A DNA stretch of 64,000 bases from Coccinella septempunctata. Taxonomy: Eukaryota > Arthropoda > Insecta > Coleoptera > Coccinellidae. Numbering within the stretch: position 1 is the stretch's first letter; each line of letters begins with the position of its first letter. The notes beneath the pieces were generated by a model that worked only from the letters and a program-made list of their open reading frames with translations, made no database searches and had not been told where the DNA came from. Shown one piece after another: positions 12,401 to 22,322 of the stretch. A program made the position numbers and the translations under genes. The stretch is taken from positions 18,799,521 to 18,863,520 of the forward strand of contig NC_058193.1 in the NCBI RefSeq assembly GCF_907165205.1, given 5' to 3'.

Positions 12401-13523
12401 GACCGTGATGAAGCGAAGGCTGCGGGCCAAAGTATGGTGGCCAGGAATTGACAGAGAAACGGAAAATTTTGTGAAACGATGTAGGGACTGTCTGACGGTT
12501 GCACAGCCCAACAGACCTCCGTTTATGTCCAGACACAAATTCCCAGAAGGCCCATGGCAGTACTTAGCTGTCGACCTCATGGGACCATTACCAAACCAAG
12601 AGATGGTGTTCGTAGTAATAGACTACTACTCCAGATACCAGGAAATAAAATTCCTGAAGCAAACGACCTCTATTATAATAATCAAGCATTTAACTGAAAT
12701 ATTTTCAAGATTGGGTTTCCCAAAATCTATCCGAGCAGATAATGGGCGTCAATTCGTTAGCCAGGAATTCAAGACATTCTGCAAAAATAACAACATCACC
12801 TTGATGCAAACTCCCCCATATTGGCCGCAGGCGAATGGAGAAGTGGAAAATATGAACAGGTCCATCCTGAAACGGCTTCAGATTGGTTATTCAAATGGAA
12901 TGGATTTGCAGAACGAGTTACATAAATTTACGTTGATGCATAACGTCACACCACACGGCACAACAGGAAAGTCACCGTCGGAACTGATGTTTGGTCGTAA
13001 CATCAAAGACAAAATACCGTCAATCACCGACATAGATGCAGAAAATGTCAACGAAGAAGCGAGAGACAGTGATATTCTTAAAAAGCAAAAAGGGAAAGAG
13101 AAGGAAGACATAGCAAGAAGGGCAATTGAAGACAACATACAAATAGGAGACAAGGTACTGGTAAAGAACATGGTGGTAGCAAATAAGCTAGTCCCAAGAT
13201 TTGACAAGAGAGAGTATGAAGTGCTGAGACGGGAAGGTAACGAGTTAACCCTAATTAGGGATAGTAAAATAGTTAAGCGCCATGTTTCTCATACCAAGAA
13301 AGTGTCGCAAGAAGAATCACTCGAAAGACCGTCGACTAGGGAAGAAGAATCTACAACATCGGAAAGAGATCAAGCGGAGGCCGACCAGGGTTCTCAAAAC
13401 ACAACCATCGCAGACGCCAATCCGCCAACCGGGCGCCCAAGACATCCCGATCAATCCAGGGTTGAGCCGTTGAAGCTAATAAGGAAGGAGGGGTTGTGGA
13501 GACCGGCGATTAGTCAGGAATAG
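9480..13523 (+). CDS. gag-pol: Gag-Pol polyprotein, Ty3/Gypsy
   Basis: One frame of 1347 codons from ATG at 9480. Gag occupies roughly residues 1-290, with two zinc knuckles near 213-250 (CTRCGKHGH...C and CYKCGSQGH...C). The aspartic protease has LLIDSGCG near 328. Reverse transcriptase runs about 470-650 with YLDDIIVF near 603. RNase H has VADASPVALG near 750. Integrase has its HHCC zinc domain near 967-1010, and DDE residues in AVDLMG, RADNGRQF and NGEVEN near 1030-1120. Gag and Pol share one frame with no frameshift. The frame ends in the 3' LTR, so the last residues are LTR-encoded. All catalytic motifs are intact. It makes the particle protein and the enzymes for cytoplasmic reverse transcription and nuclear integration. 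Confidence 0.95.
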   Translation: MGDSSGIKPFLAENLDKALIRNEWEKWLRSLKLYLASEEIVDPVKKRNKLLHIGGTQLQEVAYNLPGAVDEDDPETETDVFKTLVEKLTEYFSPIQNSTFERHVFRNLKKEEEETFSKFLLKIRQQASKCVFGSTAQESKEISIKDKLIDGWASAELKAKLLEKERSLEETIELCKIHEQARQQSQSMTSNDQGASISAVNKITWSNRRTGGNYCTRCGKHGHPPFSNQCPAKDSKCYKCGSQGHFSSCCRTRSDKRKPSSSTGEMTKRYKYNSRVHFVEAIEDEEPETNTPIKSFECFKIDELRQHSSPEAREELVQCTVGGVPLILLIDSGCGVNIIKMQDWEKLRKQEAGVWNVDTKRNDQLKPYGAGKPLEISHRFQSTVAIPGKTGILAYFYVVQDGDVSLLGKESALKLGVLKVGLKAMVNNTTKYTTFPKIKDITVKLSIDHTIKPVKQPLRRIPIAVEAQVEEKLKEALQNDIIEHVTGPSEWITPIVVIFKPGGDIRLCVDMRRANQAILRENYPLPTFESFMTKLKNAKLFSKLDLVSAYHQLELHEESRAITTFITHKGMFRYKRLMFGVNSAPEIFQRTLEGILSPCENCLNYLDDIIVFGSTEEEHDRCLANVLDVLHNHNILLNDNKCLKKVKEVKFLGHKLSAEGIDADDRKVETIINFRPPTTKEEVRSFLGLVTYLGKFIPDLGTTTESLRQLMKHEAKFTWTEAHQTSLNRLKNALAKLPTLSYFDPNLRTRLVADASPVALGAVLLQFDEQQCPHVISFASKSLSDTERRYSQTEKESLALVWGVERFYFYLAGLDFELVTDHKPLEVIFKPTSKPPARIERWLLRLQSFKFKIIYQSGKSNIADSVSRLCQIAKEGSFDQDSDGHIFTIIEKSIPKALSISDIVTASKEDDEIRVAVGKINQDSWETTEKNIYFPFRWELTSLGPMILRGNKIVIPQTLRQRTLELAHEGHPGETVMKRRLRAKVWWPGIDRETENFVKRCRDCLTVAQPNRPPFMSRHKFPEGPWQYLAVDLMGPLPNQEMVFVVIDYYSRYQEIKFLKQTTSIIIIKHLTEIFSRLGFPKSIRADNGRQFVSQEFKTFCKNNNITLMQTPPYWPQANGEVENMNRSILKRLQIGYSNGMDLQNELHKFTLMHNVTPHGTTGKSPSELMFGRNIKDKIPSITDIDAENVNEEARDSDILKKQKGKEKEDIARRAIEDNIQIGDKVLVKNMVVANKLVPRFDKREYEVLRREGNELTLIRDSKIVKRHVSHTKKVSQEESLERPSTREEESTTSERDQAEADQGSQNTTIADANPPTGRPRHPDQSRVEPLKLIRKEGLWRPAISQE

Positions 13524-13734
13524 TCATAAGCGATGACTCACTCCAAGTGTTGAACGAGATGTGAACAGTGAAGGGAAAAAGCAGTGTGATAACGACAGCG
13601 GGTGTAGAGACATTGAGTTCACCACTGAATTTATAAGTGTTAGTTAGATTGTTATTTTGGGATTATTATAAATAAATAAATAAGTAAATTGGATCGCTGA
13701 TAAGTGTATTGATGTGATCACCCTGAGTACCACA
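13495..13734 (+). repeat. 3' LTR of the Gypsy element
   Basis: Same 240 bp as the 5' LTR, ending directly before the CAGAG target duplication. Its first 29 bases also encode the last codons and the stop of the gag-pol frame. Confidence 0.95.
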
Positions 13735-13743
13735 CAGAGTAAA

Positions 13744-14883
13744 TGTAAAAAACCGTTTATCTGTGTTTAACGTTGTTTTTCTTGCATGCCGTTGAAGATT
13801 TCGACGTTTTTCTGATGTTGATATGCGATAAACTGGAGCTGACGACGTTTTTCATTCTTGTCGCATTCTGGAATTTTCAGATTTTAACGTGTGGGGGATT
13901 TTCCTATAAAAGCAGATTTTCCCCCGCGACGGTCTCTTTTACTTTCGACTCTTTTACTTTTTGCTCTCTGCTCTTTTACTTCAGTCTCTTTAGTTAGTTT
14001 ACGCTCCGTACTTTTCTGCGATTCGACTTTAATTGTGTGCACGACAAGCCGTTCAACAAATTTAATTTTGTGTTGCGAGTATTAGTGCTCTTAGGAATAA
14101 ATTTTTAGTGTTCGTTTGTTTTCCGCGAGTGCCTGAAATAAAGGAGGTAGGTCCCCGTCTTTACCGTTCAGTTTCTTAATTAGACCTACACCGGTTACTT
14201 CTTTATATTTTATCTATCTTTATATTTATATTTTATATTTTTTCGTACTTTACCCTGTTTCGCGAGTCTGACTTTTCCCTTCGCTATCAGTCATGGCGCG
14301 TAAGCCCTTGGGGTAGAGAATAAGAGATACCGCTCGTCGTCAGTGAAATCCCGTAGTTGCGCTAAAAATAAACCTTTTCTTCGCTATCAGTCATGAAGCG
14401 TTAGCCCTTGGGGTAGCGAATAAGAGTCTCGAATAGATCCGCCCTGGTTGTGTTTCTTTTCATTGGAGAAATACAATTAATTATATCCCGATACCGTATA
14501 GCAGGTCATTTCACTTCGCGAGGTCATCCTTAGTATTCATTTGGTCAGTTCTGGTTGGCGCATTTTATTGAACAACCTTTGATTTTTCACTGTACCCGGT
14601 ATAAACTTTATAAAGTGCTCGTGACCGGATAGAATTTCCCGAATGTATGTTTGGTGATAGATTCGCTCATATTTTATACCTACACATATCTCCGTTATAC
14701 ATATAATCAGTTTCCGAAGGTGGGAATAAACTAGTACATAATTTGATTTTGATTACTTCGTTATCGCTACCACCCTAGATAACAGCGAACTCTGTCTCCG
14801 ACTAGCAGCTACTCTGGTAGGTTTCCTAGTGAAAAGAATAGCTGGCGCTCGAGATAAGTTTTCTCCGAGGTAACCACCTTACA
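13744..14883 (+). mobile_element. Probable solo LTR of another retrotransposon
   Basis: About 1.14 kb with matching inverted ends TGTAA and TTACA and no coding region. It has a promoter layout expected of an LTR: CTATAAAAG at about 13903, then a pyrimidine-rich start region, then AATAAA near 14095. A ~50-bp block (TTCGCTATCAGTCATG ... CCCTTGGGGTAG) occurs twice about 100 bp apart (14277-14320 and 14378-14422). I found no clean target duplication, so the borders and the family (BEL/Pao or Gypsy) are guesses. It sits between the two exons of the hAT transposase. Confidence 0.4.
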
Positions 14884-14932
14884 GCCTATGATCATCATCT
14901 TTGGGATAATCCTCATCACTTTTATTTAACTG

Positions 14933-15409
14933 CTATGTGGGTCCACTTTGAACTATATCGCGACGCAGTGAACCCGTTATGGGAAACTTCCACATTCCTG
15001 GATCGGAATAAATGAATTTTTGTTCAACTACATCACTGGTATCGTTGATAGTTGGCTCAAAAGCCACCTCAATCAGTTCTGCATGATCATCAGTTATTTT
15101 TCTACTTTCTGCTTCCAATTCTGACTGACTACAGTTTAATCCTATCTCTGTTTCCGATGGTTGTACGGAGCCGGTATTCAGTGCATCTGAAGTATCCAAG
15201 CTCAAGATGGTTTCGTTGAATTTCGAAGTCGAAGCAATCGATCCAGCAGATTCTTTACCAGCAGACGGAGTCTTTTTGAGAAAATGCATTAAGCCTGAAC
15301 TTAAAATCTGATTCGATACCGCTCTTTCAGCGTTTCTTTTTCTTTTTGCTGAGCCAGATTCCCATTTCTTCCCGATATCTCTTTCGCTCTTAGGACCTGG
15401 ACCTGACAT
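14933..15409 (-). CDS. N-terminal exon of the ZMYM1-like hAT transposase
   Basis: Frame of 158 codons starting MSGPGPKSERDIGKKWESG, with a lysine/arginine-rich start, a phosphorylation-like acidic middle and the ending SDPGMWKFPITGSLRRDI...SGP. ZMYM1-type hAT transposases start this way, with a short basic N-terminus and a DPxxW...GP motif just before the TTF zinc finger. The zinc finger is not in this exon but starts the frame at 8622, on the other side of the two LTR insertions. I therefore read the two as parts of one gene. The exact donor site is unclear: the frame reaches a TAG directly after SGPT, and no strong GT lies before it. Confidence 0.55.
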   Translation of the reverse strand: MSGPGPKSERDIGKKWESGSAKRKRNAERAVSNQILSSGLMHFLKKTPSAGKESAGSIASTSKFNETILSLDTSDALNTGSVQPSETEIGLNCSQSELEAESRKITDDHAELIEVAFEPTINDTSDVVEQKFIYSDPGMWKFPITGSLRRDIVQSGPT

Positions 15410-16205
15410 TTTTGTAATATACCCTATTTAGGGAAGAAAATTTGTAAAGAAAAGGACGAATTTTCACACAGTAAATCAAAGTTAACCTTTATTCTCCTCA
15501 ACGGTTACTTGCAAACTTTGTTGAATTATCCGTGTTCTTTCGTGGATATTTATGGTTTTCAAACGATCAAAACAAAAACAAAAATAGTTTATTCTCACAA
15601 TCTCACAGAACTAGCGGAAACACAAAATTCGGTATTTCAGAATCGACCACACTGCACATAAATACGTATAATTGAAAATGTCCGTTTTCCTCGGGACCAC
15701 TATCAACGCTGTCGATCAACGTAATCGTCCAACGACTCACTATTCCATGTTCAAATTCCGCTTTAGTCGCAATTCGTTTGGGGCAAAACAGCGCAATATG
15801 AAATACATACATTTGACGATCGTCGTTGATCGACAGCTGTGATAGTCGTCCCGAGCAAAACGTACCTTTAGAACCGCCACTGAATTCAGCACTGAATCTC
15901 AATTGCGCGGTCGCACTGAATCCCGTAGTCTACAAAAAAATGGCCTGCGCAGTGCTGCGTGAACTGCTTCGCCTGCGCCTCAATATGCTCAATTAAGAAT
16001 AATTGCAAGCGGCTCCTAAATACGTCGCATTTAGCGAGGTAGCTGCATATTCCGAATCTCTTATTTATTTCGCCACTTTCTTCTGGCTACGACCGTCTGG
16101 GTTTTTATTCCATAAACATTTGATGGGAAATGCTCCGCGGGCCGCGAGGCCCCTCTAGCCGCGAGGCCGTAGGCCACCGCCCACGTCGCCTACGCCTTCC
16201 GCCGC
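15410..16205. other. 5' flank and GC-rich terminus of the hAT element
   Basis: Non-coding upstream region of the hAT. The last ~75 bp (16130-16205) is strikingly GC-rich for this window, with repeated GCGAGGCC blocks, and fits a hAT subterminal region. A 99-codon minus-strand frame at 15603-15902 has no recognisable domain and I do not call it a gene. Confidence 0.45.
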
Positions 16206-17560
16206 CTTTGGAATGAGGGTAGATTTGTCCATAGTAGTGTAATTCCTGATGTTGTTCCATCTCTTATGTGCCACTCTGATTACTTGTTGTTTGGAAATGT
16301 TTGTAAATAGGGAAACTACATCAAGTGATGAAGTGTGACCTTTTTGATCATCTCTCTAACTGGAATAATGGAATTTTTAACATTGTATGGTGACGTCGAT
16401 GAAACTTAGCGCATACTGCATAGAATGTTATGTATAAGCTTTCCTAGGTTTTAGGTGGTTGCATTGATGTTGCTTAGTATTGGTTTTAAACTCAGTGTAT
16501 CTTTGTGAATTTTTTTAGGCACTATAATTTCGGTATTACACTATTGTGTCTGATTTTATTATTTTGTGACATTTTATACTAGATCTCATTTATTAGTCTA
16601 GCTACCTTCATCTATTTTAACTGTTGAGGTTGTCCCCAGTTTTAGATAACAAAAACTATACTGGTGTGTTTTCTTGAATTATTTAAACACTTTAATGATT
16701 GCTTGGGATGCTAACATAATTATGATAATCGTACAAAAGTTTGTTGTTTACACGTGAACGGTTAGAGGATGAAAGAGAGCTAGGTTAAAGCTGTCAGTTG
16801 GCACGTAGAGTTTTGACATAGATGCAACTGACAAATGAACTACTCTTTTCAACATTTTTGGCCTCAATGACAGTTTCAGCTCTTAACTTGTTGCTTACTT
16901 TGTCTTGAATCTTCTTTGTGGGGTCTGTGTTTAGAGGTTTATATGTTTTCCTATCTGCAAGAAGTTTTGTGACACCCTTAATGTATTCTTTTCTGTACAT
17001 AACTACCCTACAGTTGCCTTTATCCAATTGTGTCCAATTATGATCACTGGATTGTCTCTTATAAAGTCACTGGTACATGTGAGGTATGTCTTGTATTGAA
17101 ATCTGAATTCATCTAATTTGTCGTGTCCTTTCAAACAATTATTTACAGCACTGGTACCTTCAACTCTACATAAGTTCTTGTCTTCCTCTGTTATGGGTCG
17201 ATGATATCTTTCACAGTGGCAATAGTATTTCTCACTTCAGGAACAGCATTTACATCGTTGACTACTACTTCACCACAAAGTTGTATTAATTCGTTCTGAT
17301 TTCTAAGTGAAGTACTGACAGCGTTTTTGCGACACTTTTCCATGTGAGCCTTGAGTTTATTGTCCCTGAGTCAACTTTTTACCCGTGCAAGTCAAAAAAG
17401 ATATCTTCTTCTGCTTGCTTGCCTCTAAGAGGCATATCGTGAATGCCGCAAAACATATCGCAGGATTTAATTGAGCACAAAATCTGTCTATTCCCTTTAT
17501 CGTAATTTGATAGGAGTTATGAAGTTGAATATCAACGGTCACGTTCTCAAAGAAAGCTTT
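16206..17560 (-). pseudogene. Penelope-like element, N-terminal part
   Basis: Upstream half of the Penelope-like element whose end lies at 5238-6342. Minus-strand reading gives LDKGNCRVVMYRKEYIKGV (16794-17027), the block before the RT core. Near 16260-16330 it gives SLDVVSLFTNI, the motif A region with its catalytic aspartate, running on to TTMDKSTLI at the hAT border. Frame changes are visible just upstream of DKGN, and stops occur between pieces, so the copy is dead. 17030-17560 is only faintly readable and presumably holds the N-terminus. Confidence 0.7.
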
Positions 17561-17587
17561 CGCGGAAATTATTGTTAGTAATTCCCA

Positions 17588-17681
17588 AGACTAACGAGAC
17601 GAGACTTTACTGGAGTCTCGTCTCGTCTCGTCGAAAAGACATGAAGTCTCTCGTGGACTCGTCTCGAGTCTCGTAGTCTTG
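17588..17681. repeat. Cluster of GAGAC/GTCTC pentamers
   Basis: A 94-bp stretch dominated by GAGACGAGAC and its complement CTCGTCTCGTCTCG in both orientations. It can fold on itself. It lies between the Penelope N-terminus and piggyBac copy 2. I do not recognise it. Confidence 0.6.
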
Positions 17682-17951
17682 TTGATAACGTTTTGTGAGA
17701 GCGGAATATTTAAATCTGATAATTATAACGTTTACTCTAGTTAATCTACCGGGTAATTTTTTCCGATTATTTGGAACGTATAAATAATAGGTTACAAGTG
17801 TTCAAAATGAAATGGGAACAGGAATTCTTTTCATTGATATTCAGGATTTGGAATCTTTAGGTATACAGAAAGTGGAAAAAAATTAAAGAAAAATTTTATT
17901 GACTGGTGTTTTCAAAAAAAGAGAAGGTCCCCTTATGGAACCACCAGAAAT
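17682..17951. other. AT-rich spacer, nothing recognised
   Basis: No coding frame or repeat recognised. It probably includes the 3' untranslated region and terminus of piggyBac copy 2. Confidence 0.4.
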
Positions 17952-19390
17952 CTATTGAACAACAAAAATATGAAATCTTTCACGACTATTTTTTATGAAA
18001 TTTATAGATACAGTTATTTTTTTGGTGAGACAAAGATCAATGTTACAGGTTGAACAATGCCATCTAGTACGATGTGGCTGAGCACGTGTACTGCAATGAC
18101 AACAACGCACTTTGCTACCATGTATTGGCATGTGCGCTACTTTGTCATATCGTTTTTCCAAAGGAACTTGAACTTTATATCTATTGGTGAGCTCCTCCAT
18201 ACTAGTTCTTCCTCATCGGGTTATATTCGGATCTGCGCCAATTAATCCGTTTACTATCGCTAGTCGGAATTCCTTTAGCGTTAAATTCTTCGAACCCTCT
18301 GAACGATTTTTGAAAATTTGATAGGCGTTTACCACTGTGAGGTCTAAGAAATGCCAAAAAAGGCGGTGCCACCATTTTTTAGCTTTTCTATCTACTCTGT
18401 AGGAAGCGACGTGTTGGTCTGATTTATCTACAAAATTCATGTGCTTGTTGTAGTCTTTTGCTGCTTCTATGCAACCAATGTCAGTCGAAGATCCATTCTT
18501 TTGCCTTCTACCCCCTCCGGGTTGTGAAAATTACAAGCCCTCAGGACTCATTCGCCAATCTGTGTCACCCCGTTTCATATCTCTTTCTGACTCTCCGGTT
18601 CATTTTTACACCCTTTTCTAGCTGTACCACCCGCATAAATCTTATCTTCTAATGAGTCTTTTTGGAGCTGAACTCCATTGAAAAAATTGTCAAAATATAC
18701 TCGGTGATATTTTCCGACCAAAGGTCGGGTTAGATCTTTCACTATACGAGATCCAAGATTGGTTTTAGGCAGGTCGTTCACTTTTCCTGTGTATATCTGA
18801 AATTGCGATACTTATCCTATTTCATTGGCTCTTACCCAAATTTTGTACCCTCTTTTTATAGGCTTTTGTGGCATGTATTGTCGAAATCCAATACTGCCTT
18901 TGAATTTTACCATTGACTCGTCGATAGCTTGATTTTTTTCTGGTTTATAGCAGTTCATGAAAGTTGTAGATAAAGCATCCAATAAGGGTCGGATTTTGTA
19001 AAGCTTGTCGTAGCCTGCTTCCCCTTTTTTAGGCTGTAACACATTGGTGTTCAGGTGAAGGTTTGACAGTAGCCAACTAAACCGGTCTCGAGATATAGAT
19101 GAGGAAATGTACGGGTCTCTCAATTCAAACATTGATGACCAATAATCTTTATTTCTGGTTAGTCCCATCATTAGGTTGACACCCAGAAAACAGTTTACTT
19201 CTTCTCTTGTAGTGGAAATATAACGATCTCCATGTTGTTGAGCAGCATATAGATTGGTCTCAAACACTATTTTATCTATCAGTTCTATTGGAAAAAGGCA
19301 TAAAAATACATCTATTGGCATTTCAGCAGATTCAGGTATGTTGGGTCCCCACTCCTCACAAAAATCCTGCTGTGCAAACCTGCCAGACTA
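17952..19390 (-). pseudogene. piggyBac transposase pseudogene 2
   Basis: Nearly full piggyBac transposase in four minus-strand frames. 18812-19321 runs from PIDVFLCLF through AIDESMVKFKGS (first catalytic D). The N-terminal extension EEWGPNIPESAE reaches about 19390. 18575-18781 has HRVYFDNFFNGVQL (second D). 18213-18440 has NFVDKSDQHVASYR (third D region). 17952-18200 carries the C-terminal cysteine-rich domain (CHCSTRAQPHRT, CSTCNIDLCL). All three catalytic regions are still readable but frames change at about 18205, 18450-18570 and 18800, so it is inactive. It is close to copy 1 and better preserved. It abuts the P-element-like sequence on its 5' side. Confidence 0.85.
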
Positions 19391-19423
19391 ACATGTCTTA
19401 CCACATCTTCAATAATTCTAACC

Positions 19424-22322
19424 CAGAGGTTCCCAAACTTTTTTCTCTCATGGACCACTTTCAAAATTTTGCTAGTTTCGATGGACCCCCTGCCTACATT
19501 TCTACCATATTCCCAAAATTCAAAACAAAAAAGTGAAGATTAAATCAAACAAAAGAAATTTGCGTTAAAGCTGCGTTCCAATCACGAATTTCGAAAAAAA
19601 TCTGAGAATAATTGGTTAATTAATTGATTTATGGTGAGTGGTTGTAAGAAAAGAAAAGTTGGCCAATCAAAAAAGTAATTCCATCCAACTTTTCTTTTTC
19701 GTCATCCACTGGCAGTGGCAGTTTATTTTATTTAGAAAACTCCCCATTCGCAGATGGTAAGGATAAAAAAATAGTATATTTGCTTCAATATTCAAATATG
19801 TAATTATTACAAATAATATTATAATGTAATATGATAACAATATAAATAAAATCAAACATTAATAACGTAATATAACTATAATGACAAAAAACTCATAATT
19901 TTAATGGGAGGGATGTACTTGATGGATTGACAGCAAATTATCAATATTTGGCTTCAGTTTTGTTAGGAATAACCGCAAATCTCCCCGTTCTGTGATATTT
20001 AATCTGCTCCGTTTTTTTGTTAAAAGATTTGTGACGACACTGAAGCTTTTTTCGACAAGATATGACGAGGGAAAGGCTATCAGAAGCTTTCTCGCAATTC
20101 CCCACAGTCCAGGATATTTTTCGGGTATTTCTGACTGCAGCCAAAATGCTTGATATCCTCTTTTAAATTTAACCTTCAGTTCCTCATTAGTGCTGAGTTC
20201 AAGTAGCTCCTCTTGTAATATCACAATCCCCACTTCCGTTTCATCAAATGGATTTATGATCCATGGTGGTATTTCCATTGTCAAGATATCTTCAAATCTG
20301 ATTTTAAAGTCATCATGCAGGGCAATTAAATGTTGAACGTATGTCTGAATATCATCATCAAGGCGTTCTACCTGTGACAAGTTTGAGAAAATTCCCGCCG
20401 ACTAATATTTTGCTTCATAAATTTCAATTTTCCAAGAAAAGCTGAGACTGCACCCTTTGTTTTTATTAAATTGAGGCTATCCCCTTGTAATTGTAAGTTG
20501 AGGTCATTGAATTTTTTGAACAAATCTGTCAAATACGCGATGTCTGCTTTCGAATTGATCAGGTTTTTTTTTAAATCTGAATCTTTACTATCCAAAAACT
20601 CTAGAACAGATTCAAAAAGTAAGTAAAATCTTGTTAAACATGCACCTTTCGATAACCAGCGTACTTCAGTATGTAAGAGCAATCGTCGAAAATCTTCATC
20701 ATTTTCATCGCACAATTGTGCAAATAAACGCGTATTCAATGCATTGCTTCTTATTTTGTTAACTGCATTAATCACAAATTGAAGCGATTGGTGCAATCTG
20801 CCACACAAATTTTTTGCTACGAGGTGTTGTCGGTGGATGACACAGTGAATTGCAATTACCTCTGGTACAATTCTTTTAAGATGGCTTGTAAACCCACGAT
20901 ATCGCCCGACCATGGCAGGAGCTCCATCTGTTGCCACCGAAATAACGTTTGTGAATGGTATCGATTTTTCCCTAAAAAAATCACTCAGGATATTGAATAT
21001 TGATTCACCTTTAGTGTCCGTCTCCAATTTTTTCGCGAAGAGTAGCTCTTCATGCATTTCTTCGTCCATAACAAATCGAACATGAGCCAATAGTAATGCT
21101 TCATTACCAGATAGAGTTGACTCGTCCAATTGTATAGAAAAATGAGTTGTTTGCAGATAATTACACAAGAAACTTTCAATATCAGAGCTCATTTCATCAA
21201 TACGTCTTTGTACAGTGTTGTTACTCAAAGGAATTCTTTTGAGTATGTCAAATGGAGATTTGTGCAGAACAGTTTTCAAAACCTCTTCAACAACGGGTAA
21301 AATTAATTGTTCTCCAATGGTGTGCGGTTTTCCAGATTTCGCTATAAGCAATGAAATATTGTAAGATGCCCGCAAGCCATCCTCGTTACTTTCAGACGTT
21401 GAAACGAACATGCTTTGCACAGTGGGTCTCTTTTCATATTTTTCCTTCAATGTTTGAAAATATTTCAAATCTTTACCTACTTTATCGAGATGACACCTTC
21501 TTAGATGATCTTCGAGCTTCGATGGTTTCATAGAGTCATTGCTCAAAAGTTTGTTGCATAAAAGGCATATGGGCAATCGCTTATCTGCCTTTGATGGAAG
21601 AAAACCAAATTTTAAATAATCAACACTGTACCGTCGACATTTTTTCTTAGATTCAGCCATGTTGCGTATCAGTTACGTACCTGTAAATAAAAAGGCTCTG
21701 TTTTAGTCTTCTTTAAGACGGTTTTCTTCAACAGAATATGATTATTTCAACAGAATTTGATTGAATAATTATTGCAATGAAATAAAAAAAGTACCGGCAG
21801 CAAACTGATTCTAATAATTGATAGCAATAAATTGCTAAGATCCATAATAAACTTTTAAGAAAATAGCAGAACCGATTGATGTAAAGTGGAATATCCATTG
21901 ATTCTATTTGGATTTATGTATTTCTGTAAATTCGAAAAAAATTGTATACCCATAACAAATAGCCAAATTAGTATGTAGGTACTTACTTTTTCCGACACTG
22001 GCAAACACTAAAATCGATTCACTTAACTTTTCTGTTCGAAATTCCGGAAACGGCCCTTTTCAAGTCTCGACACGTTGTACTGAATATGGAATATGAAAGA
22101 TTTACAAGTAACAGTCGGTGAACTTCTCAAAATATTATCTGCCTACGTTGATAGGTGAAATCAAACCAACATTTCAGTTCTTCACTATCGAAACCAGATA
22201 AATTTTCGTGGACCCCAGCTTACGAACTGCGAACCCCCATTTTTTTGTCACGCCAACGTGAACCCCCATCGAGTCTTCCATGGACCCCTGGGGGTCCACC
22301 TGGACCACTTTGGGAATCAGTG
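19424..22322 (-). mobile_element. Complete hAT transposon (ZBED5-like family), 2.9 kb
   Basis: Flanked by a perfect 8-bp target duplication, TTCTAACC, at 19416-19423 and 22323-22330. The ends are inverted relatives (CAGAGGTTCCCAAACT at the left; CACTGATTCCCAAAGTGG read inward from the right). Both sides carry GGACCCC-rich subterminal blocks. It contains one transposase gene with a single visible break. It is inserted in the P-element-like gene. Confidence 0.92.
19901..21660 (-). pseudogene. hAT transposase, ZBED5-like, one frameshift
   Basis: Two overlapping frames: 20368-21660 (430 codons from ATG) and 19901-20380. The first has an N-terminal BED-type zinc finger (CLLCNKLLSN...LEDHLRRCH, residues 32-60). 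Then come KPHTIGEQLI...VLK and IPLSNNTVQRRIDEMS. The RNase H-like core has FSIQLDESTL and VATDGAPAMVGRYRG, and TEVRWLSKG follows. The second frame continues with the C-terminal dimerisation region (FPSSYLVEKSFSVVTNLLTKKRSRL). They join through a frameshift at about 20370-20385, apparently the only serious lesion. Intact family members run about 580-600 residues, which the sum matches. The transposase is probably inactive, but the element ends are intact and could be moved by a relative. Confidence 0.9.

Larger units (their letters stand above)
8730..13734 (+). mobile_element. Complete Ty3/Gypsy LTR retrotransposon
   Basis: Two 240-bp LTRs (8730-8969 and 13495-13734) read as identical, beginning TGTGGAGACC and ending GTACCACA. 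CAGAG flanks both sides (8725-8729 and 13735-13739) as a 5-bp target duplication. A primer-binding-like site (TGGCGACGAGG) follows the 5' LTR within a few bases, and a purine-rich tract (AAGGAAGGAGGGG) precedes the 3' LTR. One intact gag-pol frame lies between. Identical LTRs indicate a very recent insertion. It interrupts the hAT element. No envelope-like gene is present. Confidence 0.95.
6343..16205 (-). mobile_element. hAT (ZMYM1-type) transposon, interrupted by two LTR insertions
   Basis: The 3' end is taken at 6343, where CAGTGGCGGAGC has the look of a hAT terminus. The 5' end is near 16205, a GC-rich stretch whose reverse complement holds GGCGGAAGGCG. Both subterminal regions share GTGGGC and GCGAGGCC blocks. 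Both flanks are Penelope reverse transcriptase: the motif A region SLDVVSLFTNI lies just beyond 16205 and the next part of the same protein just below 6343. The whole 9.9 kb is therefore one insertion. Exact ends are uncertain: I could not find a perfect 8-bp target duplication, only CTCATTC against CTAATTC near the junctions. The Gypsy element (8730-13734) and the solo LTR candidate (13744-14883) lie between its two coding exons. Confidence 0.65.

Noticed and set aside
12089..12580. 163-codon minus-strand frame
   Set aside because: It runs antisense to the integrase region of the Gypsy gag-pol gene, with no motif of its own.
15603..15902. 99-codon minus-strand frame
   Set aside because: No domain, and it lies in the upstream non-coding end of the hAT element.
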